Positions 49,353-58,503 of a stretch of DNA of 64,000 nucleotides are shown here, piece by piece. The DNA comes from Paracoccaceae bacterium. Lineage in GTDB: Bacteria > Pseudomonadota > Alphaproteobacteria > Rhodobacterales > Rhodobacteraceae. The stretch lies in the NCBI GenBank assembly GCA_019454225.1, contig CP075370.1, forward strand, positions 1,912,001 through 1,976,000, given 5' to 3'. Each line of letters starts with the position of its first letter. The first letter of the stretch is position 1. Below the pieces are notes generated by a model. That model saw only the letters and a program-made list of their open reading frames with translations, did no database searches and had not been told where the DNA came from. A program made the position numbers and the translations under genes.

Positions 49353-50432
49353 TCAGCCCCGGAAATGCTTCGACAGCTTCAGGCCCTGGCCCTGGTAGTT
49401 CGACGCCATTCCCGCGCCGTAGAGCACATCGGGCACCTCGGCCATCCGCTCATAGACCAGCCGACCCACGACCTGCCCGTGCTCCAGCACAAAGGGTGCC
49501 TCGTGGCAGCGCACTTCCAGAACGCCCCGCGATCCCGCGCCGCCCGCCGCGGCCCAGCCGAACCCGGGATCGAAGAAACCCGCGTAGTGCACCCGGAACT
49601 CACCGACCATGGCAAGGTAGGGCGCCATCTCGGCGGCATGATCGGGCGGGATCGTCACCGCCTCGCGGCTGACAAGAATGTAGAACGCCCCCGGATCGAG
49701 GATCAGCTGCCCGTTCCGGGCCGTCAGCGGCTCCCAGAAATCGGTGGCGACGTAGTGCCCGATCCGGTCCAGGTCGATCACGCCGCTGTGCGGCTTTGCG
49801 CGCCAGCCCACCAGATCGCCGTCCTTCGCCTCCAGATCGACCGAGAATCCCAGCCCGCCCGCGATCACCGCAGGGCCGTCGACCAGCGGCACCGCCGCAT
49901 GAAGCGCGCTCAGCGCGGCATCGTCCAGGACCGCCTCGCCCTGCCGCAGGCGGAGCTGGTTCAGCCGCATGCCGCTGCGCACAAGGACCGAGAAGGACCT
50001 CGGGCAAACCTCGGCCCACAGCGGGCCCCTGTATCCGGCGGGTATGCGGTCGAACTCGACACCGCCGTCGGTGATCGTCCGGGTCAGCAGGTCCAGCCGC
50101 CCGGTCGAGGACTTGGCGTTCGCAACACCCGACACAGCCGCAGGCAGGGCCAGCCGTTCTGCCAGCGGAATCAGATAGACGCAGCCGCGTTCCAGCACCG
50201 CGCCCTTCGTCAGGTCCACCCGGTGCATCTCGAAATCGGCCAGCCGGTCCTGCACGCTGCGGCCCGCGCCGGTCAGGAAGGACGCGCGCACGCGGATCGC
50301 CTCGCCCCCCAGCCGCAGGTCAAGGCTGGCCGGCTGCACCTGCACCGGCAGCACGGCGCCGTCCGCCGAGATCGCCCCGCTGGTGATCAGTGACCGCAGG
50401 GTCTGTGCGGGCAGAACGCCGTGCGCCGTCAT
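49353..50432 (-). CDS. 2'-deoxycytidine 5'-triphosphate deaminase-like protein
   Basis: A 359-aa protein that reads as two dUTPase/Dcd-type halves. The N-terminal half has VQPASLDLRLGGEAIRVRA and ANAKSSTGRLDLLTRTITDGG; the C-terminal half has GFFDPGFGW and EVRCHEAPFVLEHGQVVGRL. The family is annotated as dCTP deaminase and would make dUTP for thymidylate synthesis. It is about twice the length of E. coli Dcd (193 aa), consistent with an intramolecular duplication. It converges with the scpB operon. Confidence 0.82.
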   Translation of the reverse strand: MTAHGVLPAQTLRSLITSGAISADGAVLPVQVQPASLDLRLGGEAIRVRASFLTGAGRSVQDRLADFEMHRVDLTKGAVLERGCVYLIPLAERLALPAAVSGVANAKSSTGRLDLLTRTITDGGVEFDRIPAGYRGPLWAEVCPRSFSVLVRSGMRLNQLRLRQGEAVLDDAALSALHAAVPLVDGPAVIAGGLGFSVDLEAKDGDLVGWRAKPHSGVIDLDRIGHYVATDFWEPLTARNGQLILDPGAFYILVSREAVTIPPDHAAEMAPYLAMVGEFRVHYAGFFDPGFGWAAAGGAGSRGVLEVRCHEAPFVLEHGQVVGRLVYERMAEVPDVLYGAGMASNYQGQGLKLSKHFRG

Positions 50433-50492
50433 TCGATCCCCCCGGAACGGAACCGCCCGCGCGTCCCTTCGGACGGCGGGCGGTTTCGATGA

Positions 50493-50570
50493 TGGTCGGG
50501 CCGGCGAGATTCGAACTCGCGACCTTCCGCCCCCCAGACGGACGCGCTAACCAGGCTGCGCCACGGCCCG
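50493..50570 (-). tRNA. tRNA-Pro(GGG)
   Basis: A 78-nt tRNA with all stems intact: 7-bp acceptor (CGGGCCG/CGGCCCG), 4-bp D stem (GCGC/GCGC), anticodon stem TCCGT/GCGGA with loop CTGGGGG (anticodon GGG), T stem GCGAG/CTCGC with TTCGAAT, discriminator A and an encoded CCA. It lies between the dCTP deaminase-like gene and the merR-type gene with no flanking integrase or repeat. Confidence 0.97.
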
Positions 50571-50642
50571 AACGCCGGGATACATACCGGTTTTCCGGTC
50601 AGGGGCAAGCGGGAAAAGGCGGTTGCCACGACGGGCCCGGCG

Positions 50643-51428
50643 TCAGCGGCGGGGGCTGCGGTCCGCCAGCCGCTCGGACAGGTCGGCCAGCGCGGCGCGC
50701 AGGGGGGCTACGGCCTCGGCACGCGGGGCAAGCGCACCCACCCGCAAGGCGCGCAGACGGGTCGCCATGGGGGGCAGGGCCGACGCGGCCGCGGGATCGG
50801 GCGGCGGCGGGGCGGCAGGCGCTTCCCGCTGCGCGAACCCGCCCGAGAACAGCGGAAGCCCGTCAAGCGGACCGCGCGAACCATCCGGCGCCCCGTCGGG
50901 TTGCGGCGGCGCCTGCGCCGGTGCCGCAGGCGCCCTCACATCGTCACCGTCCGGCCTCGCGGGCAACACCGGCTCGGCGGGCACCTCTGCTGCCGCGTCG
51001 GGGGCTTCATCGCCCCCCGCCGCCGCGAACCAACTGTCCGGACCGGCCCGCACCTCGGCGCCAGGTGCGGCATCCGCGTCGCCGTCCCAGATCTCCGCCA
51101 CCGGCATGTCAGCGCGCGGCACATCGTCGGCGGCAACCGGATCGAACGCCGCCGCATCGTCGGCCGACAGGCCCGCGACATGCCGGACACCCTGTTCGCG
51201 CAGCACTTTCTGTACACCCCGTATGGTCATGCCCTCGTCATGCAGCAGCCGCCGGATGCCCGCCAGAAGGGCCACGTCGGAGGGCCGGTAGTATCGCCGC
51301 CCACCCGCCCGCTTGACCGGCCGCACCTGCGGAAACCGGCTTTCCCAGAAACGCAGGACATGCGCCGGGGTATCCAGATATTCGGCAACCTCGCTGATCG
51401 TGCGGAAGGCGTCGGGCGACTTGTCCAC
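50643..51428 (-). CDS. MerR-family regulator downstream of ihfA
   Basis: A 261-aa protein with an N-terminal MerR winged helix ([25 protein letters not shown], then [19 protein letters not shown]) and a long Ala/Pro/Asp-rich low-complexity tail from about residue 95, with no metal-binding cysteines. This gene commonly follows ihfA in Rhodobacteraceae. The effector is unknown. It starts 20 bp after the ihfA stop and is last in the run that begins with yceD. Confidence 0.85.
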   Translation of the reverse strand: MDKSPDAFRTISEVAEYLDTPAHVLRFWESRFPQVRPVKRAGGRRYYRPSDVALLAGIRRLLHDEGMTIRGVQKVLREQGVRHVAGLSADDAAAFDPVAADDVPRADMPVAEIWDGDADAAPGAEVRAGPDSWFAAAGGDEAPDAAAEVPAEPVLPARPDGDDVRAPAAPAQAPPQPDGAPDGSRGPLDGLPLFSGGFAQREAPAAPPPPDPAAASALPPMATRLRALRVGALAPRAEAVAPLRAALADLSERLADRSPRR

Positions 51429-51448
51429 TTACCCCCCTTCCTGCAGGC

Positions 51449-51751
51449 TCAGGCCTTGGCCCCGGCAGCCACGCGATCCTTCATCAGATGCGAGGGGCGG
51501 AAGGTCAGGACACGGCGCGGGCTGATCGGAACCTCGTCGCCGGTTTTGGGATTGCGGCCGACGCGGGCCGACTTGTCGCGGATCGAGAACGTGCCGAACG
51601 ACGAGATCTTCACGGTCTCGCCTGCCGCCAGGGCGTCGGACATGTGCTGCAGCACGCTTTCCACAAGTTGCGCGCTTTCGTTGCGGCTGAGGCCCACCTC
51701 GCGGAACACCGCTTCGCTCAGGTCCATCCGGGTCAAAGTCCGGTCGCCCAT
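51449..51751 (-). CDS. ihfA: Integration host factor alpha subunit
   Basis: A 100-aa DNA-bending protein. The sequence [15 protein letters not shown], the block [12 protein letters not shown], and the beta-arm [20 protein letters not shown] with its DNA-intercalating proline match IHF-alpha closely. ATG 51751 with GGGGGGAC upstream is preferred to a longer frame from 51835. It acts as a heterodimer with IhfB in replication, recombination and sigma-54 transcription. Confidence 0.95.
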   Translation of the reverse strand: MGDRTLTRMDLSEAVFREVGLSRNESAQLVESVLQHMSDALAAGETVKISSFGTFSIRDKSARVGRNPKTGDEVPISPRRVLTFRPSHLMKDRVAAGAKA

Positions 51752-51861
51752 GTCGTCCCCCCACGCTTGTTTCCCGGCAGGATGCGCGCCGGGATTTTGC
51801 GAGTCAATATCAGACACTTGGGCCGCGTTCTTCAAATGCGCGATTCCGCCGGTCGGCGGGC

Positions 51862-52833
51862 CTACCAGCGCAGGACGACAGCCCCCCAGGCCAGTCCGCC
51901 GCCGATTGCCTCGGTCACGACCAGGTCGCCCCGCTTGATCTGGCCCCGCGCGCAGCCGATCGACAGCGCCAGGGGAATCGATGCGGCAGAGGTATTCCCA
52001 TGGTCCTGAACGGTCACGACGACCCGTTCCATGGGCACCTGCATGCGTTTTGCCGTGGCTTCGATGATGCGGATGTTGGCCTGATGCGGCACGATCCAGT
52101 CGACATCCGCCCCCGAGAGCCCTGCCTTGTCCAGCGCCGCATGGGCGGTCTCGGCGAGCTTCTCGACGGCGTGGCGGAACACCTCTTTCCCCTGCATCCG
52201 CAGGTGGCCCGTCGTTCCCGTCGAGGTGCCGCCGTCGACGTAGAGGATGTCGCGATGCCGCCCGTCCGAATGCAGGTCGACCGACAGGATGCCGCGGTCA
52301 GCCGATGTGCCCGCACCCTCGGCCGCCTCGAGCACCAGCGCCCCGGCGCCGTCGCCGAACAGCACACTCGTGGTGCGGTCGTCCCAGTCCATCAGGCGGC
52401 TGAAGGTCTCTGCGCCGATCACCAGAACCCGTCCGGCCATGCCGCCCCGGATCAGCGCGTCGGCCTGTCCCAGCGCGAACACGAAGCCCGCGCAGACGGC
52501 CTGGGTGTCATAGGCAAAGCCCCGCGTCATGCCCAGACCCGCCTGCACCATGGTCGCGGCCGAGGGGAAGGTCAGGTCGGCGGTCGATGTGGCCAGGACG
52601 ATGGCGTCCACATCGTCGGCAGCAAGGCCCGCGTCGGCCAGCGCGGCCTGCGCGGCGCGGATCGCAAGGTCGGACGTGGTCTGGCCGGGGGCCGCGAAAT
52701 GCCGCCGCTCGATCCCCGACCGTGACCGGATCCATTCGTCCGACGTCTCGATGCGGGCGGCGAATTCGCTGTTCGGCACCACGCGCTCGGGCAGATAGTG
52801 CCCGACGCCCCTGACCACGGCGCGCACGTTCAT
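51862..52833 (-). CDS. fabH: 3-oxoacyl-ACP synthase III
   Basis: A 323-aa condensing enzyme that starts fatty acid synthesis from acetyl-CoA and malonyl-ACP. The catalytic triad is visible: C114 in DTQAVCAGF, His in [12 protein letters not shown] and Asn in DHGNTSAAS. Its ATG overlaps the plsX stop (ATGA), so lipid precursor genes are coupled. Confidence 0.96.
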   Translation of the reverse strand: MNVRAVVRGVGHYLPERVVPNSEFAARIETSDEWIRSRSGIERRHFAAPGQTTSDLAIRAAQAALADAGLAADDVDAIVLATSTADLTFPSAATMVQAGLGMTRGFAYDTQAVCAGFVFALGQADALIRGGMAGRVLVIGAETFSRLMDWDDRTTSVLFGDGAGALVLEAAEGAGTSADRGILSVDLHSDGRHRDILYVDGGTSTGTTGHLRMQGKEVFRHAVEKLAETAHAALDKAGLSGADVDWIVPHQANIRIIEATAKRMQVPMERVVVTVQDHGNTSAASIPLALSIGCARGQIKRGDLVVTEAIGGGLAWGAVVLRW

Positions 52834-53963
52834 TCGGCTGACTCTGCCCCCGCTCCCAACTGCGCGGCATCCTGCCCCGCCCGGCCCGTGCTGGCAACCC
52901 GCGCCGCCAGGCGGTCGTTGAAGCCGGACTTGGCAAGCTGGAACGCCAGCTTTATGGCCGCCGCCACGCCGGTCGCATCGGCCGAGCCGTGCGATTTCAC
53001 GACGGTTCCGTTCAGCCCGAGGAACACGCCGCCATTCACCCGGCGCGGGTCGATGCGCTTCTGCAGTCGCCGCAGCGAGGTGATGGCCAGCAGTGCCGCG
53101 ATCTTCGACAGGAAGGTCGCGTTGAACGCCTCCTTCAGGAAGTCCGAGATCAGCTTGGCCGTCCCCTCGCCGGTCTTCAGCGCGATGTTGCCGGTAAACC
53201 CGTCCGTCACGATGACGTCGGCGCGATTGCCCGGGATGTCGCCGCCCTCCACGAAACCCACGAACTCGTAGGCCCCGGCCTCGGCCGCCGCCGCCATCTT
53301 GTCATGGGCAAGCTTCAGCTCGGCCCGGCCCTTGTGTTCCTCGGTGCCCACGTTCAGCAGGCCGACGCGCGGCCGGTCCAGGTTCAGGCCGTTGCGCGCA
53401 TAGGATGCGCCCATGGTCGCGAACTGCAGCAGGTCGTCGGCATCGGCGCGGATATCGGCGCCCACGTCGAGCATCACGTTGAAGCCGCCCGTGTTGCGGC
53501 TGGGCCAGAGGCAGGCGATCGCGGGGCGGTTCACGCCCGGCAGCTTGCGCAGCTTGATCATCGACAGCGCCATCAGCGCGCCGGTGTTGCCGCAGGACAC
53601 GGCCACCGTCGCCTCGCGCGATTTCACCGCGTCGATGCAGGACCACATCGACGTGCCCTCGCCGTGCCGCATCACCTGGCTGGGCTTGTCGTGCATCGTC
53701 ACCGCGCGCGGCGCATGGCGGACCTCGCAGCGTCCGGCCAGCATGCGGCGGCGATTGACCAGCGGGCGCAGCACCGCCTCGTCGCCATGCAGGATGAAGG
53801 CGATGTCCGGGTTCTTGCTGGCAGAAATCACAAGTCCGGCGACCACTGCCGCCGGACCCCTGTCGCTGCCCATCGCATCGACCGATATCACGATGCGCCC
53901 TGCGGCGTGGCCCGCGTCGCCCGTTACTTCGCCCGTCGGGGGCCGGTCGGCGGCATCGCGCAT
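52830..53963 (-). CDS. plsX: Phosphate acyltransferase PlsX
   Basis: A 377-aa enzyme that makes acyl-phosphate from acyl-ACP for phospholipid synthesis. Motifs include IVISVDAMGSDRGP, SCGNTGALMALS, RPAIACLWPSRNTG, LLNVGTEEHKG and IVTDGFTGNIALK. ATG 53963 is used; the 5' extension to 54047 would cross the gap into rpmF. It lies 22 bp after rpmF and overlaps fabH by 4 bp. Confidence 0.95.
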   Translation of the reverse strand: MRDAADRPPTGEVTGDAGHAAGRIVISVDAMGSDRGPAAVVAGLVISASKNPDIAFILHGDEAVLRPLVNRRRMLAGRCEVRHAPRAVTMHDKPSQVMRHGEGTSMWSCIDAVKSREATVAVSCGNTGALMALSMIKLRKLPGVNRPAIACLWPSRNTGGFNVMLDVGADIRADADDLLQFATMGASYARNGLNLDRPRVGLLNVGTEEHKGRAELKLAHDKMAAAAEAGAYEFVGFVEGGDIPGNRADVIVTDGFTGNIALKTGEGTAKLISDFLKEAFNATFLSKIAALLAITSLRRLQKRIDPRRVNGGVFLGLNGTVVKSHGSADATGVAAAIKLAFQLAKSGFNDRLAARVASTGRAGQDAAQLGAGAESAE

Positions 53964-53985
53964 GGCAGGGCGGGAGTGGCGCGGC

Positions 53986-54192
53986 TTACGCCGCGTCCTC
54001 GTCCAGATCGACCTCTTTCGCGGTCGCCACAACCTCGCGGGCGTCATAGTGGCCGCAGGCGCCGCAAACGTGGTGCGGGCGCTTCAGCTCGCCGCAGTTC
54101 GGGCATTCCGCCGGATTGGCGGCGACAAGCGCGTCATGCGCACGGCGCATGTTGCGGCGGGATTTGGTGACTCGGTTCTGCGGGACAGCCAT
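53986..54192 (-). CDS. rpmF: Ribosomal protein L32
   Basis: A 68-aa protein beginning [20 protein letters not shown]. Two CxxC pairs (C30/C33 and C43/C46) form the zinc site, so this is the zinc-containing L32 form. It lies directly upstream of plsX, an arrangement conserved widely. The start is fixed by the conserved MAVPQ; a longer frame to 54327 is spurious. Confidence 0.96.
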   Translation of the reverse strand: MAVPQNRVTKSRRNMRRAHDALVAANPAECPNCGELKRPHHVCGACGHYDAREVVATAKEVDLDEDAA

Positions 54193-54355
54193 GTCTCGAC
54201 CTTTGATAGATGCGGGCGGATGGCCCTGATTTTCCTCACGGATCCGGGGCATGCCCCGACAACCGGGGCGACGCGCGCCAAACCTCGAACGAGGCGCGGA
54301 ACATACTGCGATTCCGCCCGGGTGCAAGGGCTTTCTCGCCCTGTGCCGCGGTGTC

Positions 54356-54937
54356 TCAGCGCTCGTCCTCGGGCGGGTCGCGCGACAGGCTGTCCTTCAG
54401 TGCGGCAAGCCCCGCGAAGGGTCGCAGATCCTCGTCGCGCAGCGGCGCGATGCCCGGCGGGGCAAAGACCGCCTCACCCAGGCCCGCACCCGGGGCCCGC
54501 GGATAGGGCGGCAGCGCCAGGGCCAGCGCCTCGACCGCGACAGCGCCGCCGTCGATCGCCTCGGGCAGCGGCTCGGTATCCACGTCCTCGGGCAGTTCCA
54601 CCTCGTCGCCCTGCGGCGCCTCGTGCCCGGCCACATACAGGCGGCGCACCGGCTCGGCGATATCGGTGGTCACCGGGGCCAGGGTCACCGCGCAGGGCTG
54701 CACCACCCGCGCGGTCAGCCGCGCCAGCAGTTCCACGTCGTGCCGCCCCACGGGGCGCAGTTCGCCGGACAGCCGAAGCGCGGGCAGGTCGATGAGGTCG
54801 AGATACCGCGCGATCCGGGCCCGCGTCGCGGCGTCGGGCGCCAGGTCGAAGGTCTGCGTGCGGCGGGCGGGCAGCTTGCGCACCGGCCATGGGCATGACC
54901 AGGGCAGGGCATCCGGCGGGACATCGGCGTCTGTCAT
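54356..54937 (-). CDS. yceD: YceD/DUF177 family protein
   Basis: A 193-aa protein, the usual partner upstream of rpmF, linked in other bacteria to 23S rRNA accumulation. Features are [34 protein letters not shown] (seen as [15 protein letters not shown] and [12 protein letters not shown]) and a C-terminal [14 protein letters not shown] 54937 has GGAGGT upstream. A 163-bp gap separates it from rpmF, so rpmF may also have its own promoter. It is divergent from bamE. Confidence 0.85.
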   Translation of the reverse strand: MTDADVPPDALPWSCPWPVRKLPARRTQTFDLAPDAATRARIARYLDLIDLPALRLSGELRPVGRHDVELLARLTARVVQPCAVTLAPVTTDIAEPVRRLYVAGHEAPQGDEVELPEDVDTEPLPEAIDGGAVAVEALALALPPYPRAPGAGLGEAVFAPPGIAPLRDEDLRPFAGLAALKDSLSRDPPEDER

Positions 54938-55092
54938 GGGACCTCCGCAGTCAGGGGCGCGGGCCGGGAGGGCGACGCGCATGTTCCTTGAACAGCCGCG
55001 CGTCCTTCGTTAAGCCGATAGGGCGGCGCGGCCTGACCTTTCGCATAGGGGCAGGCGGCGCCCGGGACAAGAGGCCGGAACAAGAGGCGGCG

Positions 55093-55563
55093 ATGGCGGG
55101 GCAGTCGGGCGGGATGAGGATGCGGCGCGCGCGCCTGGGTGTTGCCGTGGCAATACTCGCGGTGGCGGCGGCCTGCGCGCAGATCGTCCGGACGCATGGC
55201 TACGCACCGACCGATGCGGAACTCTCCGAGATCGTGGTGGGCGTCGATACGCGCGACAGCGTGGCCGAAACGGTCGGGCGACCCTCGGCGCAGGGGCTGC
55301 TGAACGACGACGGCTGGTTCTATGTGCAAAGCCGTTTCCGCCACATGGGTCCGCGCGAACCCAAGGAGATCGAGCGCCAGGTCGTCGCGATCACCTACGA
55401 TCAGGCGGGCGTGGTGCAGAACATCGAGCGCTTCGGGCTGGAGCAGGGGCGCGTTGTCGCCCTGTCGCGCCGCGTGACCGAATCGAACGTCCGCAGCTTC
55501 AGCTTCGTGCGCCAGCTGCTGCAGAACTTCGGGCGGTTCAACGCGGGCGAGCTGCTGCGCTGA
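55093..55563 (+). CDS. bamE: Outer membrane assembly factor BamE
   Basis: A 156-aa lipoprotein. The signal peptide ends in lipobox VAAAC, followed by the SmpA/OmlA fold: VVGVDTRDSVAETVGRPSA and WFYVQSRFRHM. BamE helps the BAM complex insert outer membrane proteins. The start at 55093 (MAGQ) or 55114 (MRMRR) cannot be separated firmly. It is divergent from yceD and convergent with msrB, whose stop lies 22 bp away. Confidence 0.85.
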   Translation: MAGQSGGMRMRRARLGVAVAILAVAAACAQIVRTHGYAPTDAELSEIVVGVDTRDSVAETVGRPSAQGLLNDDGWFYVQSRFRHMGPREPKEIERQVVAITYDQAGVVQNIERFGLEQGRVVALSRRVTESNVRSFSFVRQLLQNFGRFNAGELLR

Positions 55564-55584
55564 CGCCGGCGGGGCGCCTGGCGG

Positions 55585-56004
55585 TTAGTCCGGCTGCGGT
55601 TCGAACCGCAGGGCAACCCCGTTGATGCAGTAGCGCAGGCCGGTGGGTTTCGGTCCGTCCGGAAACACGTGGCCGAGATGCGCGTCGCAGCGGTCGCAGT
55701 GCACCTCGGTCCGGCGCATGAACCAGCTGCGATCCTCGGTCGTGGCGATGGGCGCGTCTTCGGCCGGGGCCCAGAACGAGGGCCAGCCGGTGCCGCTGTC
55801 GAACTTGCGCGCCTGGTCGAACAGCGGGGCATCGCAGCAGATGCAGCGGAAGATGCCCCTGGCCTTGGGGAAGTTGTCATGGGTGAAGGCCCGTTCGGTG
55901 CCGTGCTGGCGCGTCACCTTGTAGGCCAGGTCCGAGAGTTGCGCGCGCCATTCGGCCTCGGACTTCACCACCTTGCCGTCGCTGTTGCCTGACGTTCCGT
56001 CCAT
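55585..56004 (-). CDS. msrB: Methionine-R-sulfoxide reductase B
   Basis: A 139-aa cytoplasmic repair enzyme. Zinc ligands are C54/C57 and C103/C106, and catalytic C126 lies in RYCINGVALRF; the FDSGTGWPSF block is the substrate site. ATG 56004 is used; the GTG at 56055 in frame is not. An 18-bp perfect palindrome (55594-55611) overlaps the last codons. Confidence 0.94.
   Translation of the reverse strand: MDGTSGNSDGKVVKSEAEWRAQLSDLAYKVTRQHGTERAFTHDNFPKARGIFRCICCDAPLFDQARKFDSGTGWPSFWAPAEDAPIATTEDRSWFMRRTEVHCDRCDAHLGHVFPDGPKPTGLRYCINGVALRFEPQPD
55594..55611. repeat. 18-bp perfect palindrome in the msrB 3' end
   Basis: CTGCGGTTCGAACCGCAG reads the same on both strands and lies across the codons for RFEPQ near the msrB stop, close to the convergent bamE stop. 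It may form a cruciform or a 3' hairpin, or be chance from GC-rich codons. Confidence 0.6.
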
Positions 56005-56110
56005 CGCCGCCGCCCCTTGTGTCGCATCGCCGTCATGGCTTGCGTGATATGCCACCCATACGCATATCTAGGCGGGCCATGCGCATCCGCCAAGGCAGGA
56101 GGAGCCTTCC

Positions 56111-56848
56111 GTGCTCTCGCTTCTTCGGGGCCGCTATCGCGCCCGCACCGCCGACACACCGGACGACATCACCCGCGCGCAGGATCTGCGGACCCTGTGT
56201 TTCCGGGGGGCGGACGGACCGCAGGATGCCGACGCCTTCGATGCGATCTGCACCCACATGCTGGTCGAGGAAACCCGGAGCGGCACGCTGGTCGCCTGTT
56301 TCCGGCTGCTGCCGCTGTCGGCGGGCTGCGAGATCAGCCGCAGCTATTCGGCGCAGTTCTACGACCTGCGGGCGCTGTCGGCCTATGAGGGCCGCATGGT
56401 CGAGATGGGCAGGTTCTGCATCCATCCCGACTGGAAGGATGCCGACATCCTGCGGGTGGCCTGGGGGGCGATGACCGCCTGGGTGGACCGTGAGGGGGTC
56501 GAGATGCTGTTCGGCTGCTCGTCGTTCCACGGCACCGAGGCCGAGGCCTATCTGGATGCCTTCGCGATGCTGAAGGATGCGCATCTGGCGCCGCGCCGCT
56601 GGCTGCCGCGGGTGAAGGCGCCGAACGTGTTCCGGTTCGCCCAGAAGCTGCGGCTGCGGAAACCCGACGCGAAGCGCGCGATGCTGGGGATGCCGCCCCT
56701 GCTGCGGACCTATCTGATGATGGGGGGCTGGGTCAGCGATCATGCGGTCGTCGACCGGGACCTGAACACGCTGCATGTGTTCACGGGGCTGGAGATCCGG
56801 TCGATCCCGCCAAGCCGGGCGCGGCTGCTGCGCGGGGTGGCGGGCTAG
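56111..56848 (+). CDS. olsB: L-ornithine N-alpha-acyltransferase
   Basis: A 245-aa GNAT-fold acyltransferase that transfers 3-hydroxyacyl groups from ACP to ornithine, the first step of ornithine-lipid synthesis. It shows the OlsB pattern of an N-terminal DDITRAQDLRTLCFRG, EMGRFCIHPDW and a C-terminal LLRTYLMMGGWVSDHAVVDRDLNTLHVF (seen as TYLMMGGWVSDHAV). The GTG start has AGGAGG upstream. OlsA is not in the window. A hairpin terminator follows. Confidence 0.85.
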   Translation: MLSLLRGRYRARTADTPDDITRAQDLRTLCFRGADGPQDADAFDAICTHMLVEETRSGTLVACFRLLPLSAGCEISRSYSAQFYDLRALSAYEGRMVEMGRFCIHPDWKDADILRVAWGAMTAWVDREGVEMLFGCSSFHGTEAEAYLDAFAMLKDAHLAPRRWLPRVKAPNVFRFAQKLRLRKPDAKRAMLGMPPLLRTYLMMGGWVSDHAVVDRDLNTLHVFTGLEIRSIPPSRARLLRGVAG

Positions 56849-56872
56849 GCGTCCCACGGTGGGACGCTTTCT
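56849..56872 (+). terminator. Rho-independent-like terminator after olsB
   Basis: GCGTCCC-ACGGT-GGGACGC (7-bp stem, 5-base loop) starts at the base after the olsB stop and is followed by TTTCT. It is the most typical intrinsic terminator in the window. Confidence 0.7.
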
Positions 56873-56999
56873 GCGCCGTTTGATTCCAATGACTTGGCGG
56901 CGCGCGTTAACCACCTGTTAGGAATCGTCCCCTGCGGGCGCCGGTTTCCCGGGCCGCAGGGCGGCCCAGGCCCGCGCGTTCGCCTGCGCGCCCGGTGCC

Positions 57000-58394
57000 T
57001 CAGCCCGCCAGCCGGTCGAGGATGCGGACCCAGGACCGGATGCCCCTGTGGAAGCATTCGAGATCGTATTTCTCGTTCGGGCTGTGGATCTGGTCGTCGT
57101 CGCGGCCGAAGCCGATCAGCATCGCGTCCATGCCGAGGACCGACTTGAAATATCCCGCGATCGGGATCGACCCGCCGCAGCCGACATAGGCCGCGGGGCG
57201 GCCCCATTCGTCGGTCAGCGCCGCGCGGGCGGCCTCGAACGCGGGATGGTCGATCGCCATCCGGCCGGCGGGGCTGGCGCCATGCGCCTGCCATTCGATG
57301 CGGGCATCGCGGGGAAGCTGGGCCTCGACCCAGGCGCGGAAGGCCGCGCGCACGGCGTGGGGATCCTGATCGCCGACGAGGCGAAAGCTGACCTTGGCAT
57401 GCGCCTCGGCCGGAAGCACGGTCTTGAAGCCGTCGCCGGTATAGCCGCCCCAGATGCCGTTGATTTCGGCTGTGGGGCGCGACCAGAGCATTTCGAGCGG
57501 TGTGCGGTCGGTTTCGCCCGCCGGTTCGCTGAGCCCGACATCACCCAGGAACCGCGCGTGATCGAAGGCCAGCCCCTGCCACTGGGCGCGCATCGTCTCG
57601 GGCAGTTCGCCCACGCCGTCGTAGAAGCCCGGAATCGTCACGTGCCCCCGGTCGTCATGCATGCCGCCGAGAATCCGGGTCAGCACGCGGATCGGGTTCA
57701 GCGCCGCCCCGCCATACATCCCCGAATGCAGATCCTTCGTGGCGCAGCGCAGGGTGAATTCCTCGCCCGTCAGGCCGCGCAGCATGGTCACGATGGCGGG
57801 CGCATGATCGGAGAAAAGCCCGGTATCGCAGATCAGGGCGATGTCGGCGCGCAGGGTTTCCGCCTGTTCGCGCATGAACGGGATGAGCGAGGGCGACCCC
57901 GATTCCTCCTCGCCCTCGCAGAACACCGTGATGCGGCAGGGCAGGGTGCCATGCACCGATTTCCATGCGCGCATCGCCTCGATGAAGGTCATGAGCTGGC
58001 CCTTGTCGTCGGACGCGCCGCGCGCGCGGATCACCTTGCCGCGCGGCCCGTCCTCGATCGCGGGGTCGAAGGGATCGCGGTGCCAGAGCGACAGCGGATC
58101 GACCGGCTGCACGTCGTAGTGGCCGTAGAACAGCAGGTGCGGGCCACCCTCGCCGCCGTGCCCGACGACCATCGGATGCCCGGGCGTTGCATGCGCCGCG
58201 GCGGTGAAGCCCAGCGCGCGCAGGTCGGCCACCAGCCAGTCGGCGGCGCGGGCGCAATCGCCGGCATAGGCCGGGTCGGTCGAGATCGAGGGTATGCGCA
58301 GGAGGTCCATCAGGCGGTCGATCGCCTGCGGCAGGGCGGCATCGACCGCGTCGAGCACCGGGGGCAGGGCGGGGGTCGCGGCGGGGGCGGGCAT
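57000..58394 (-). CDS. M20-family dipeptidase
   Basis: A 464-aa zinc peptidase. Metal-binding motifs are visible: LLFYGHYDVQP, GASDDKGQL and CEGEEESGSPSL, plus YVGCGGSIPI near the C terminus and an inserted dimerisation domain. Members of this branch cleave dipeptides such as carnosine-like or general dipeptides; the exact substrate is unknown. No signal peptide. It converges with olsB and is divergent from the small secreted protein gene. Confidence 0.88.
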   Translation of the reverse strand: MPAPAATPALPPVLDAVDAALPQAIDRLMDLLRIPSISTDPAYAGDCARAADWLVADLRALGFTAAAHATPGHPMVVGHGGEGGPHLLFYGHYDVQPVDPLSLWHRDPFDPAIEDGPRGKVIRARGASDDKGQLMTFIEAMRAWKSVHGTLPCRITVFCEGEEESGSPSLIPFMREQAETLRADIALICDTGLFSDHAPAIVTMLRGLTGEEFTLRCATKDLHSGMYGGAALNPIRVLTRILGGMHDDRGHVTIPGFYDGVGELPETMRAQWQGLAFDHARFLGDVGLSEPAGETDRTPLEMLWSRPTAEINGIWGGYTGDGFKTVLPAEAHAKVSFRLVGDQDPHAVRAAFRAWVEAQLPRDARIEWQAHGASPAGRMAIDHPAFEAARAALTDEWGRPAAYVGCGGSIPIAGYFKSVLGMDAMLIGFGRDDDQIHSPNEKYDLECFHRGIRSWVRILDRLAG

Positions 58395-58503
58395 GGCACT
58401 CTCCGTGTCGTGATGCGGCGCGCGACCCTAGCAGGGCAACGGCCCCTGTCCAGACCGCGCGTTCCGCGCTAGGAGAACGATCGTCGGGTGCGAGGAGGCG
58501 GCG

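Noticed and set aside
50493-50570. tRNA-Pro as an island attachment site
   Set aside because: No integrase, direct repeat of the 3' end or composition change is seen on either side.
55596-55612. GGTTCGAACC resembling a tRNA T-loop
   Set aside because: No acceptor or anticodon stems around it; it encodes the MsrB C terminus.
56908-56922. CtrA-like TTAA-N7-TTAG
   Set aside because: It lies between the convergent ends of olsB and the dipeptidase gene, not in a promoter, and the second half deviates from TTAA.
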